From NCBI GenBank assembly GCA_033064195.1, contig JARBJD010000546.1, positions 1 through 34,807 of the forward strand: a stretch of DNA of 34,807 bases. The letters are read 5' to 3'. The notes below the pieces were generated by a model that was not told the origin of the DNA, searched no databases, and saw only the letters and a list, made by a program, of their open reading frames with translations. Positions 16,038 through 25,249 of the stretch are shown piece after piece (position 1 is the first letter of the stretch; the number at the start of each line of letters is the position of its first letter). The DNA is from Blattamonas nauphoetae. Its lineage: Eukaryota; Preaxostyla; Oxymonadida. A program made the translations under genes and the position numbers.

Positions 16038-17753
16038 TTAATACCATCTCTTCACTTCCTCATACGCTTCTTGGAGACGACGATCAATGACATATCGCAC
16101 TCGTGGTTGTCCATTTTCGATCCAGAACAACCAGTATGTTGCTTGATGTAATGCTAGAATTGGTGGAGGAGGACCTTCTGGAGTTGATGTGAAATACGGA
16201 TCCAGAGCACCCTGATTGATTGGTGTTCCTCTGTAGACAATATTCACCGATTCTGATGTCGAAATACCTTCTTCACCACCAGCGATTTCACTCCGATCAG
16301 TTGGAACCATGAAAGTGAAACTTGTGGCATCCGTTGCGGCTCTACATCTCACTTTTGTAAAGTCTTGTCCATGATAGTGATACGTGATGTGACGAGAAGC
16401 ACATATTGAATTCTCAAACTCTTCAGTGGCTGAACAACCAATGAAATCACCGTTCACCATCATCATTTGATAGAACTCTGGCGAGATTGATGACATTGGG
16501 AAATTCGGGAAGTTGGATCCAAGCATTTCGAACTGACCAACATATTGAGGATTTCTGAAGACGGTACATTCGTTTGGTCTTTCAGGGAATAAGCACATTA
16601 GATTCATGAGATTGTTGAGTTTGATACTGATGTTTGATCTCACTCCCATGGCATTCGCTTTTGATTGGAATGATTGTGTGTCAATTCTTTCTGCTTTCAG
16701 GACATAAACAGTCTTTGAATAAGTGTTGATCAGTGATTGTTTTGTTGCATCAGTTATTTGATATCCATAACAAATCGACGTAACTTTATCAACAGATGTA
16801 TTAAGAACAGTCGATGTGGATTTCATGAATAAAGTCTTTGCAACGACTCCATTTGTGCTTTGAAGCTCAAGCATTTGGTATTGCTGAACCGGATTTCCGA
16901 TTTGTGTGAATTCCTGCGTTAAAGGAGTGTAATCTCCGTTATGCATTATTTGCATTCGAGATTGACCCACTGTATTCAATGCTATATTACCCCCAGATGC
17001 AGCATCAGTTGATTCTTGAATATGTTTTCGAATGACAGTTGATGGTCGAATGGGACAATACACAAGCGAATCAGTTGTTAAATGAAATCTCAAACGTAAA
17101 TTGCCAAAGATGGAATGTGGATATTGATCAAATGTACTCAATGGCAGTAAATTAACAAACGGAATAACCAAAGGAATTGTCATTGTGATTGATGGGGGAA
17201 ATGGCTTGCTGTTTGTGAAAATTGGAGTGTAGTAGAATCCACAGGCACTTGGATCCATTCTCTGAACATTTTCCCAAAGACTGTAGCAATGCTTCATATT
17301 GTTTTTCTCTTCTTGTGACTTGAAAGTGTGATACAGAAATGATTCGTGAACATGATTATTCTGGAGTGAATTGTCAATAATGTTTCCTTGACTGTCGACG
17401 AGTCTCATGTCCCGAATTGCATCTGAGGATGATTTGAATCCGAAGAACGTTCCGTACAATCCACCTTCTTCAATGTAAAGTGTCTCCGTAGGCTTGGTAA
17501 CTGAAACAGTGATCGTTAGATCAATTCGTAAATGACTCTTCGAAAACTCAGTCACATCATGACCGTCATAGCACAATGGAACTTCAATTTCATCTGTGAT
17601 TCTGCACGGCATTGGAGGATTTGTGGGATGCACTTCTTGAATCGAATACACGTGTGGTTCTGAATCCCACCGTTTTGGCATGTATGATTGGACTTCAATT
17701 TGCTCAATTAATGTCGATGTTGGTTTGGATTGATTTGCTCTGATACTTCTCAT
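16038..17753 (-). CDS. Capsid-like protein 2, 571 codons (probable double jelly-roll paralog)
   Basis: Open over its whole length. Paralogous to capsid-like protein 1: the shared landmarks in order are SIQEVHPTNPPMPC near residue 40, a KSSSDAIRDMRLVDS stretch near 110, MKHCYSLWENVQRMD near 155, YPHSIFGNLRLRFH near 215, and an end with PPPILALHQATYWLF. Length and beta-rich character fit a double jelly-roll capsid protein; which of the two paralogs builds the main lattice cannot be told. Two stretches are nearly unrelated to the element A copy. Start fixed by a late-class motif and by agreement with A. Confidence 0.65.
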   Translation of the reverse strand: MRSIRANQSKPTSTLIEQIEVQSYMPKRWDSEPHVYSIQEVHPTNPPMPCRITDEIEVPLCYDGHDVTEFSKSHLRIDLTITVSVTKPTETLYIEEGGLYGTFFGFKSSSDAIRDMRLVDSQGNIIDNSLQNNHVHESFLYHTFKSQEEKNNMKHCYSLWENVQRMDPSACGFYYTPIFTNSKPFPPSITMTIPLVIPFVNLLPLSTFDQYPHSIFGNLRLRFHLTTDSLVYCPIRPSTVIRKHIQESTDAASGGNIALNTVGQSRMQIMHNGDYTPLTQEFTQIGNPVQQYQMLELQSTNGVVAKTLFMKSTSTVLNTSVDKVTSICYGYQITDATKQSLINTYSKTVYVLKAERIDTQSFQSKANAMGVRSNISIKLNNLMNLMCLFPERPNECTVFRNPQYVGQFEMLGSNFPNFPMSSISPEFYQMMMVNGDFIGCSATEEFENSICASRHITYHYHGQDFTKVRCRAATDATSFTFMVPTDRSEIAGGEEGISTSESVNIVYRGTPINQGALDPYFTSTPEGPPPPILALHQATYWLFWIENGQPRVRYVIDRRLQEAYEEVKRWY

Positions 17754-17773
17754 TTATAGAAAAATAAAAAATA
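17754..17773 (-). promoter_or_regulatory. Late-class promoter motif before capsid-like gene 2 (B)
   Basis: Minus strand TATTTTTTATTTTTCTATAA directly before the ATG at 17753; nearly identical to the element A copy. Confidence 0.45.
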
Positions 17774-17799
17774 CAATATCATAATTTTCTTTTACTGTT

Positions 17800-19661
17800 T
17801 TATGATTTCGGAATTCCGAGTTCTTTGTGCAATGCTTTCAATGTGTGATTTGGATAATACTCAACTTTTGGTTCGTCATTAACGAATCGTAAGACCCACC
17901 ATGTTGTGGCAGTCGTTGCTAGAATTGGTGCTGGAGGATGTGTAAATGTTGTCATATCACCACCCTTTTGACTTGGATCGAGAACATTGTAGTATGTATC
18001 AATCAGACCTTGGTAAATCGGACTTGATCTCAAAGTGACTGGAACATTCTGACCTCTGGAACTGATGGAATCATTGCAGTTTGTTGGACATCCACTTCTC
18101 TGAGTTGAGAAGCATAAGAGGAAGTCAGTATTGTCATAGATCGGACGTACTCTTGCCATTGTTTCATTTGGATATGTTCTACCACCTTCAAGATGTTCTT
18201 CAACCAATGAATCCGTCAATGATCGCTCCAAATCATCTGGAACAGTCAGGTATGAATCAAGGTTGAGGGTCGATAATGCAAACTGATAAAAGCGAGCTCC
18301 AATTGTCGATGTCCAGTTTCTGGATCGTATTTGTTGAGTAGATGCACACGAAGATCTTTCTGCATTGGATTGTGGAAACATGTGACTTCATTGTCGTAGT
18401 GACGAAAGAGAAGCATGATGTCCTTGGCATTAACGAGAACCATCTGTTGAGTACAATCAATTCCTGTTGCAGTTGGTGTCTTCTGAAATGGATAGAACGA
18501 TATCTTCTGGCTGGAATTGTACCAGGACGATCCTGATACATTTTCTTCAGACTCTCTTTCGCAATTTCTTTCATTTTGTATCCAGCACTCATGCAAAACA
18601 CATCATCAATTTGATAATCAATAATGTTCAACGATATGTACTGATCCACGAATTCTGGCTCTTTTGTTACTGTTCCTGGCTGAACTATAGTAGATGTCTT
18701 GAGTCACTGCTGATATCCTGAATGATTGGCCAATCTGAACGAAATTCTTGGTGCAGTTCGCAAGAAGAGAGTGGAAAAACCATGGACGATGCTGTTGACA
18801 ATCGGCGATTGCATGATGAATTGGTGGTTTTGTTGAACCGATGAAGGTCGACAATGTGTTCTTCAAAGTGAGTTCAGGATTAACTGGACAACAAACAAAC
18901 GCATCTTCATTGATGTATTCACTCAATTTCAGATCTCCAAAGAGACATTTTGGATAGTCAGTCATTCCAGAGAATATCAGTAGATCTTCAAGGTTTATTG
19001 ACACACGAATCGGCACCTTAATGGTATCAGTGAAATGGCCAGCTTGTGACACAGATGTGAAGTCTGACAATGGAATAAAGACACCAGCGACAGATTCGTC
19101 ATGATTCCAAGCATTCTGCCATGGTGTATGTGCATGCTTACGATTCTCCAATTGACTCTTTGGTTTGATCATATTGTAGATGTGAGACTCCATTGAAACA
19201 TCATTGTTTGCTGTACTTATGATTCTTTGATTGTTGTGAAGAACAGTGAATCTACTAAAGATTGATGCCGAATGCTTCAGTCCAACGAACATAAATATCC
19301 TCTCATTCGAGTAAGATCCAACTTTGTCTGGGGTAATGTCCCAATTGTTGACTTTCAAAGTCGTTGTGATTGTGAATGTAATGAATGAATCATCGATTTG
19401 ACAAATGTCTTGATTACCAGTCAGTGGAATGATTATTTCCTGTCCTTTGTAGAAGCGTGAATTCTCTGATGGTTTCAACTCCTGAATTGAGGTACTGTGT
19501 GCTCCATCATTTAAGAGGAAATTAACGTGATGTTCAGACATCAGTTGTTGTTGTATTTGACCAATGTCATCTCTGGTGTACTTGATTGATCCAGTTGTAT
19601 TTCCAGTCAATGTTGAGGCTCCATGTCTTTTGTTTGTCAGATGTGTAATGTGTGAGTTCAT
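17800..19661 (-). pseudogene. Capsid-like protein 1, element B (broken)
   Basis: Matches the open capsid-like gene 1 of element A along its whole length, from MNSHITHLTNKRHGASTLTG to the end with LKALHKELGIPKS. About three or four breaks. Protein identity is high in the open stretches, above 80 percent by eye. Confidence 0.75.
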
Positions 19662-19681
19662 TTTATCAAAAATAAAAAAAC
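19662..19681 (-). promoter_or_regulatory. Late-class promoter motif before capsid-like gene 1 (B)
   Basis: Minus strand GTTTTTTTATTTTTGATAAA directly before the start at 19661. Confidence 0.4.
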
Positions 19682-19688
19682 ATATTGA

Positions 19689-19986
19689 TTATTTCTTTCT
19701 GATCTTTTCTTTGTTTTCGGCTTCAGCTTTTCTTCCAGCTTGAGGATTTCACCTCTGAGCTGATTCGCTAATGAATTGTTTCCTTCATTGATTGCTTGCT
19801 CATATTGTGCCATCTTTTCTGCATGGATTTGCTGATCCGATTTCACATCTGGGATCATCTCCACTCCTGTCTGTGCAATCTTGGAAATCACTGGTCCAAC
19901 GAAGGGAATGAGATTCAAAATGGTGCTCCAATTCTGAGAATGGTTTTACCGACTCCAGCCAATTTTGATAACCACCCTGGTGCCAT
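19689..19986 (-). pseudogene. 100-codon membrane-active-like protein, element B (broken)
   Basis: Counterpart of 11161-11463 with the same hydrophobic segment (NLIPFVGPVISKIAQTG) and charged helix (HAEKMAQYEQAINEGN). About two breaks. Confidence 0.6.
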
Positions 19987-20005
19987 TTCTGTAAAAAATA
20001 AAAAA
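19987..20005 (-). promoter_or_regulatory. Late-class promoter motif before the 100-codon gene (B)
   Basis: Minus strand TTTTTATTTTTTACAGAA directly before the start. Confidence 0.4.
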
Positions 20006-20021
20006 CTGGATTTACATTTAT

Positions 20022-20364
20022 TTATAAACCTTTGAATTGAATTTTGGAATTTGATGATTGGGGTATGTCATCATTAACGTACCGAGCATTTCTTGGCGGT
20101 TCATACTCAATCATTTGAGATCTTTGATCTGAAAAGTCCTGTCGTTGTGGCTTTTGTGACTGATTCATTGCTTTGTTTTGCTGATATACATCCATCATTC
20201 CGCCTAAGCCACTGAGGATTCCTCCGGCAGTTTGTCCAAACTTGTTGTTCGTTTGTGAGAGCAAGCCACCACCGACCTGGAAGCAACGTTGGAGCTAAGG
20301 GTTTGATGAATTGAAAGAATTGTTTGCCGATATTTTTGAGTTTGTTGAAACTTCCTGGTGCCAT
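20022..20364 (-). pseudogene. 113-codon amphipathic protein, element B (broken)
   Basis: Counterpart of 10782-11123. The N-terminal MAPGSFNKLKNIGKQFFQFI is identical to that of element A. About one break. It lacks the 11-codon insertion of A and has extra residues (QRQDFSDQRS) a little further on. Confidence 0.65.
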
Positions 20365-20383
20365 TTATGTAAAAATAAAAATA
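20365..20383 (-). promoter_or_regulatory. Late-class promoter motif before the 113-codon gene (B)
   Basis: Minus strand TATTTTTATTTTTACATAA directly before the start at 20364. Confidence 0.4.
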
Positions 20384-20398
20384 CAATTCATGAAATAT

Positions 20399-20985
20399 TT
20401 ATCTCGGTATTGCTTTCGTGAGTGAAATTCCATAATTGAGGATGGTGTTGTATGCTTCATTGAAGGCAATGCTCATGTCTTTTCCACCAACGAGGATCTT
20501 GAAAATGGTTCGAAAGACTGGAAGTTTATTCAGACAGAGGAGCACTTGTCAGATAAATCATCCAGTTCAATCACAACATCATTGATTCCAGTCAATGCAG
20601 CAATCAGTGCACATAAATCACTTTGGTTTGTGATCAGTTTCTTCGATGGTTCAATGAGATTATTCAGCAGTTTCTTTTCACATGCAAATGCGTTCTTGTA
20701 CACAAGCAATAATTGATCTTTGAATGCTGAAATGTTGAAGTGTATTCTCAGTGGTATTGAACGACTTTGATTGGTGCTGACGGATAGATCTCGAGGGTGG
20801 TGGATCATAAAGACCTGATTCATTGTTCATTTCAACATTTGCTCCTTGTTCATTTCTGATCTTCGAGCTTTGATCTTCCAGAAGTTGATCCTTTGTTATC
20901 GATGATGACATTGTTGGTGATTGACGTTGGAACTGGAAGAAGAGCTTGTGTGTTTCGTAAATTGACAACTTAGAATTGGCTGCAT
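20399..20985 (-). pseudogene. 202-codon protein, element B (broken)
   Basis: Counterpart of 10138-10746. The helical C-terminal part is almost the same (YKNAFACEKKLLNNLIEPSK), while the polar N-terminal part differs and lacks the insertion of element A. About two breaks. Confidence 0.6.
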
Positions 20986-21010
20986 CACTTTCTATAAAAA
21001 TAAAAAATAT
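20986..21010 (-). promoter_or_regulatory. Late-class promoter motif before the 202-codon gene (B)
   Basis: Minus strand ATATTTTTTATTTTTATAGA, eight bases before the start; the same as in element A. Confidence 0.45.
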
Positions 21011-21022
21011 ATATTTATGTTT

Positions 21023-21975
21023 TTAATCACTCATATCTTTCTCCAAGTGTGCGAATCGAGCATATTCGGGCATATACACTTGTTGATATTGTCCTACATC
21101 TCTTGTTCGATATGCTTCATTCGTCAATTGATTCAGAATTGTTGATATTTCAGCGGTATTGACCAGAAATTCACCCAAATATGTTGGATTTTTGTTGTCG
21201 TAATGTCAAGAAATTGTGGATTTACCAATTCTTTGAAGTCTTTTCTGTTCTTGACTCTCTGACATTCTTCATTTGTGCTTACGAAGTTTTGAACATAGTC
21301 TTCAAGCCACTGATCCCACATCTTTGATGCAATCTTGGATTGAATGGAATTGAAAACCATATTGTCCAATACTCCATTGCTAACGTCAACTGGATGATCT
21401 TTACTGGCACGATACACCTTCAAAACATTCGTCATGTAGTCACCAACTGCTTTCTTCAGTATTGCATATGGTTGTTGTGATCGTTGTTTTTGCATGTCTC
21501 CAGAACTGACTTCATGATAGTTTCCTGGCAAATCGTACGTTCCAGTCTTGAGGAAATTGTTGTGTGCAGCCTTGATTCTTCTTCCATGATCTTGACGAAA
21601 TGATGAATATGGTTGTTGTCTACGCATATCTGGTGTAGGATTCATTGAATAGTATGTCTCGACGACAGGTCGACTGTTGTATGGTGCCAACATGAACCCA
21701 TTCGCTGCAATTAGATCACCTGTTTCTTTGTCATAAATCATCACATCTGGAACTTTTCCATGTTTTTCCATTTGAACATTCCAGTTTTGTCCAGTCCTTT
21801 CAATGTACTCTGAAGCTGATGGAACACTACTGAGTGCAGAATTGAATTTAGTTCTTATGTCATCATCAGCATAGATTCGTTTCATTGCGGCTTGAGTATC
21901 TTGTGAATAGCTCATTTTTGGTTTCTTTGGTTGTGCTTTTCTTGCTGTTTTTTGGTACACTATCTTTTGTGACAT
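21023..21975 (-). pseudogene. 320-codon protein, element B (broken)
   Basis: Counterpart of 9132-10094, open over most of its length with about one or two breaks. Conserved stretches: MNPTPDMRRQQPYSSF, RRIKAAHNNFLKTGTYDLP and VLDNMVFNSIQSKIASKMW. Confidence 0.65.
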
Positions 21976-22038
21976 TGTGTGTTTTCATACAAAATAAAAA
22001 AACCAAAACTATATTTTTAATTTAGAGATAAATCATAA
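21976..22038. promoter_or_regulatory. Divergent promoter between ATPase and 320-codon gene (B)
   Basis: 63-base spacer with TTTTTTATTTTGTATG towards the 320-codon gene and CTATATTTTTAATTTAGAG towards the ATPase. Spacing and both motifs are kept from element A. Confidence 0.5.
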
Positions 22039-22902
22039 ATGCAAAGATCAAATATGTCTCTGACAGCGTATGTGAATGCAAAACTGAGTGAAGCATCTAG
22101 TAGGAATGTTTCTCATGAAGTGCAATCACAGATTCATCCAGACCTCAATTTCAATCGCAATAGTGTGAATGTCCTTGTGGGAAACAGAGGAAGTGGAAAA
22201 ACATTCAATGCTCTTCGAGAAGTTGCCAAGCTCCAGAATGTTCAGGTTCGGAATGAATTGTTTCACCTCTTTGTCTTCGTCACTGATAAGAACATTGATC
22301 CAACATTCGACAAATTCAAACCAATACTGAACGTTCCGTATGTGAAAGTCAAATATGAAGATGCTCTTCCATTTCTATTGGAATTGTCTCAATCCAAAGC
22401 TGCGTATGAAGAGATCATAGACAACCAGTGGCAAGACAAAATCACTGACGAATGCAGAGAGGATCTCTTTGACTCATTGTACATTGATGATTTCTCAGTG
22501 AAGAATCTCCAAACGATTATCCTTCTTGATGACTGTCGCAGAATACTTGGTGAACGAAGAACATCCAAAAATAGAATGACAATGATGGACTTATTGTTGG
22601 AGAATCGACAACCAAAGTTTACTTTCTTTCTGACGATGCATGAGCTCTTCAGTTTGTCAGCAGATATGAAGTCAAACATTGACTCAATGTGGATCTTTGG
22701 AGGATTCAACAAAGAACGAATCAGTCGAGTCTATCCTCAGTTGAACTCACCAATCGATATTCGACAATTCTGGAATGTCTACCAACGAAAACAAAAATGT
22801 GAAGCAATCATTCTTCGATACAACACGGATGGAGTTGCACTGACTGAGATCAACAATGGAGCGAACAAAGTTCTAAGATCGAGATCGAACTATTCCAGAT
22901 AA
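22039..22902 (+). CDS. A32/FtsK-HerA-like genome-packaging ATPase (B)
   Basis: Open for 287 codons; Walker A GNRGSGKT at residues 48-55, Walker B TIILLDD at 159-165, sensor-like PKFTFFLTMHELFSL further on. Differs from the element A protein by few substitutions plus the absence of the 12-residue N-terminal insertion and a different last dozen residues. It runs opposite to its neighbours, and its 3' end overlaps the coiled-coil gene by about 30 bases. Pumps element DNA into capsids in related viruses. Confidence 0.85.
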   Translation: MQRSNMSLTAYVNAKLSEASSRNVSHEVQSQIHPDLNFNRNSVNVLVGNRGSGKTFNALREVAKLQNVQVRNELFHLFVFVTDKNIDPTFDKFKPILNVPYVKVKYEDALPFLLELSQSKAAYEEIIDNQWQDKITDECREDLFDSLYIDDFSVKNLQTIILLDDCRRILGERRTSKNRMTMMDLLLENRQPKFTFFLTMHELFSLSADMKSNIDSMWIFGGFNKERISRVYPQLNSPIDIRQFWNVYQRKQKCEAIILRYNTDGVALTEINNGANKVLRSRSNYSR

Positions 22903-23266
22903 CTCTTGTATAAGGTTTCCAATAGTGTCTGTCAACGTTCGAATTGATTCTTCAATGTCTGATAATCTTTGATCAATCGAGAGTGAGTTGGAGTCACCGA
23001 TGTTGTCATTGTTTATTTTTCGAAGTGCAATCTCACCTCTTATTTTCGTGATTTTGTATCCATCAATTCTGATCAACCGATTTAGTTTCTGAGTGGTGTA
23101 TTCGTTCAGTTCTTTTCTGTTCTTTTCCTAAAAACTTCTGAAAATCATAGATGTTTTCAAAACAGTTCTGTTTAGGATCAAACGGTTCTAAAATCTTTAG
23201 ATCTTTATCAAAATGTTCTAAAAACTTTGAATCTTTTCCAAACTGTTCTAAACTGTTCCGAAACAT
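22873..23266 (-). pseudogene. Coiled-coil protein, element B (broken), with repeated N-terminus
   Basis: Counterpart of 7850-8209; the core (LKILEPFDPKQ, DFQKFL, SIDQRLSDIEESIRTLTD) is kept. The start region contains about 27-base repeats, giving FGKDSKFLEHF and then FDKDLKILEPF, which element A lacks. About one break. Confidence 0.6.
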
Positions 23267-23286
23267 TTTAAACAGAATAAAAATAT
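23267..23286 (-). promoter_or_regulatory. Late-class promoter motif before the coiled-coil gene (B)
   Basis: Minus strand ATATTTTTATTCTGTTTAAA directly before the start at 23266; it supports the longer, repeat-bearing N-terminus. Confidence 0.4.
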
Positions 23287-23303
23287 TTGAAACACTTTTG
23301 AAA

Positions 23304-25226
23304 TTAAACGATAGTAAATTCATTAATGAACTCATGTGATAAATCATCAATGGAGGTAGCATGATATTTTGTGTGTTGGATTGGAACGTACACAACTTTC
23401 GGTAAACAGGTGAGTCCATTCAGAAGTCTTGCCACCACATTACCGTGTTTGTACTCAATGAATTGTCCGACAAATTGAAACTGTCTTCGCTTCTTCTGAA
23501 ATTTGGCAACAGTCTTGTCCAAATCAAGGTGAATCAACAGAATGTTTCCTGACTTGTATCGCCAGAGCATCTGAGTTGTCTGTTGTCTTTGGATGTTCTT
23601 CAATTGCTCTTCACAACTGGAGATATACAATGCTTCGATTTCACGATTGTTCTGTGCTTGCTGTGGAGTGAACTTGTTCCAGTATGCTCGATGTGGAGTC
23701 ATGTTGTAGTATTCCACCATCTGATTCATCAGTGAATGATTTGCCATTTGTGTTGCATTGTCTTGGAATCCATCTCTGATTGTTCTGATCACTCGATCCA
23801 CAATTCGATTGTGATTAGTGAATGGTGAGCTTGTGAAATATGTACTGACTTTCTGTTGCTTGAAATACGTTGATGCTTCTCCACTTGTCCATGCTGCTTC
23901 TCCATCCCCGTATGTTGTTGACGTGAACTCCACGATGATTTATCAGGTCATTGATTGCAGTCTTGACTTTGCTCCATGATTTATCCAGAACAGGAATTAC
24001 TACCAAGTATTTGGTGTTGATGTTGATGGCAAATAGGTAAATCTGAAGAACTGTTTTCGACGTTGGTGATTGGATAAAGACAAGATCAATTTCCCAGGAT
24101 CCAAACTTGGGAGAAAAGTAAGGTCTGTCACACTTTTGTGGAACTTTTTTGTCTGATGTCTTCTGTGGATCTCCAGTGATGTCTTTGGACATAAATTGCA
24201 TCTTTGATCGAAATGGATATTGTATTTTTGTCACAACTGTTTGTATTTTTGGTTGATCAATCATCAATGTGTCAACTCCTTGTTCCCTCCTTATTTTCCG
24301 AGGATGTGTAGAATCCCATCGGTGAACATATTCATCGTACCATTCCTGAAATGATCTTCCACCAAACGGGATTTGTTTAGGATGTGCTAAAATGAACTCA
24401 GTTTCGTCATTTCCAAGAATTCTGCTGACGTGTGAGAGAATGAACATATTTCGATTCAGTTTCTTTGATTCAACGATCTGTTTGTCAATGAATTGTTCCA
24501 TTTTATGTTGATTGTCCAACATTGAATGCTCGGCTTTTATTTGTTCCTCCTCTGAATTGTCATTCTGTTGATGGTCAAAATAACCTTTCACTTGTTCCAA
24601 CATTCCCAGTACTTGCCTTGTCGTCGGTTCGACTATGTTGATCTCTCTCACTGAGGGTTCGAATCTTTGACATACTCACAATTGTTGGTGGATCTGGTGA
24701 CTTGGGGATCAGTAGATCATCATCTTCAAACCTCCTCTCTTTCATATGGGAATTCATATTCTGAGCCAATTGATGTCGGGTTTCTCTTCTGTCCAGGAAT
24801 GATTGGAGATTCAGGTGTTTCAATAGCAATTGTTTGGGGAAGTTGTGTTGGAATTACGATGGCTGGTGGTTGATTGAAATGACTATTCTGTGCTTCCTGA
24901 TAATATCGTTGATATGCTCTGTATGCTTGTCTTGCATCGTTGTTACTAAGGATCCATCCGGTGAATTGTTTCACAAATCTTTGAACAACAATTTTTCCAT
25001 CAGCAATGTTTAAATCAGGAGGTAATTCTCCATTCAGCCAATCATTGAAGTATGTCTCATCATTTGCGTCGTATTGTCCATTGGAATCATTGACATGATA
25101 GGTTGGTAAAATCTGGGAAAACGTAAGTGTGACTTTGTATATTTTTGTCTGAGAATGGCGCGAATTGTCCAGGAGGTTCTTCACTATTCGATCAATTTGT
25201 GTTGAATTCAAAAACGGTCTACTCAT
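23304..25226 (-). pseudogene. DDE-type integrase, element B (broken)
   Basis: Counterpart of 5855-7813 with the same layout: N-terminal domain (NDETYFNDWLNGEL), variable linker, catalytic core (SWEIDLVFIQSP, then NRIVDRVIRTIRDGF) and C-terminal barrel (IPVQHTK-like end). About three breaks. The core is nearly the same as in element A; the linker is much diverged and lacks the short insertions. Confidence 0.8.
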
Positions 25227-25242
25227 TTTAACAAAAATAAAG
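25227..25242 (-). promoter_or_regulatory. Late-class promoter motif before integrase (B)
   Basis: Minus strand CTTTATTTTTGTTAAA directly before the start, in the 23-base gap after the polymerase. Confidence 0.4.
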
Positions 25243-25249
25243 TTTGGAT

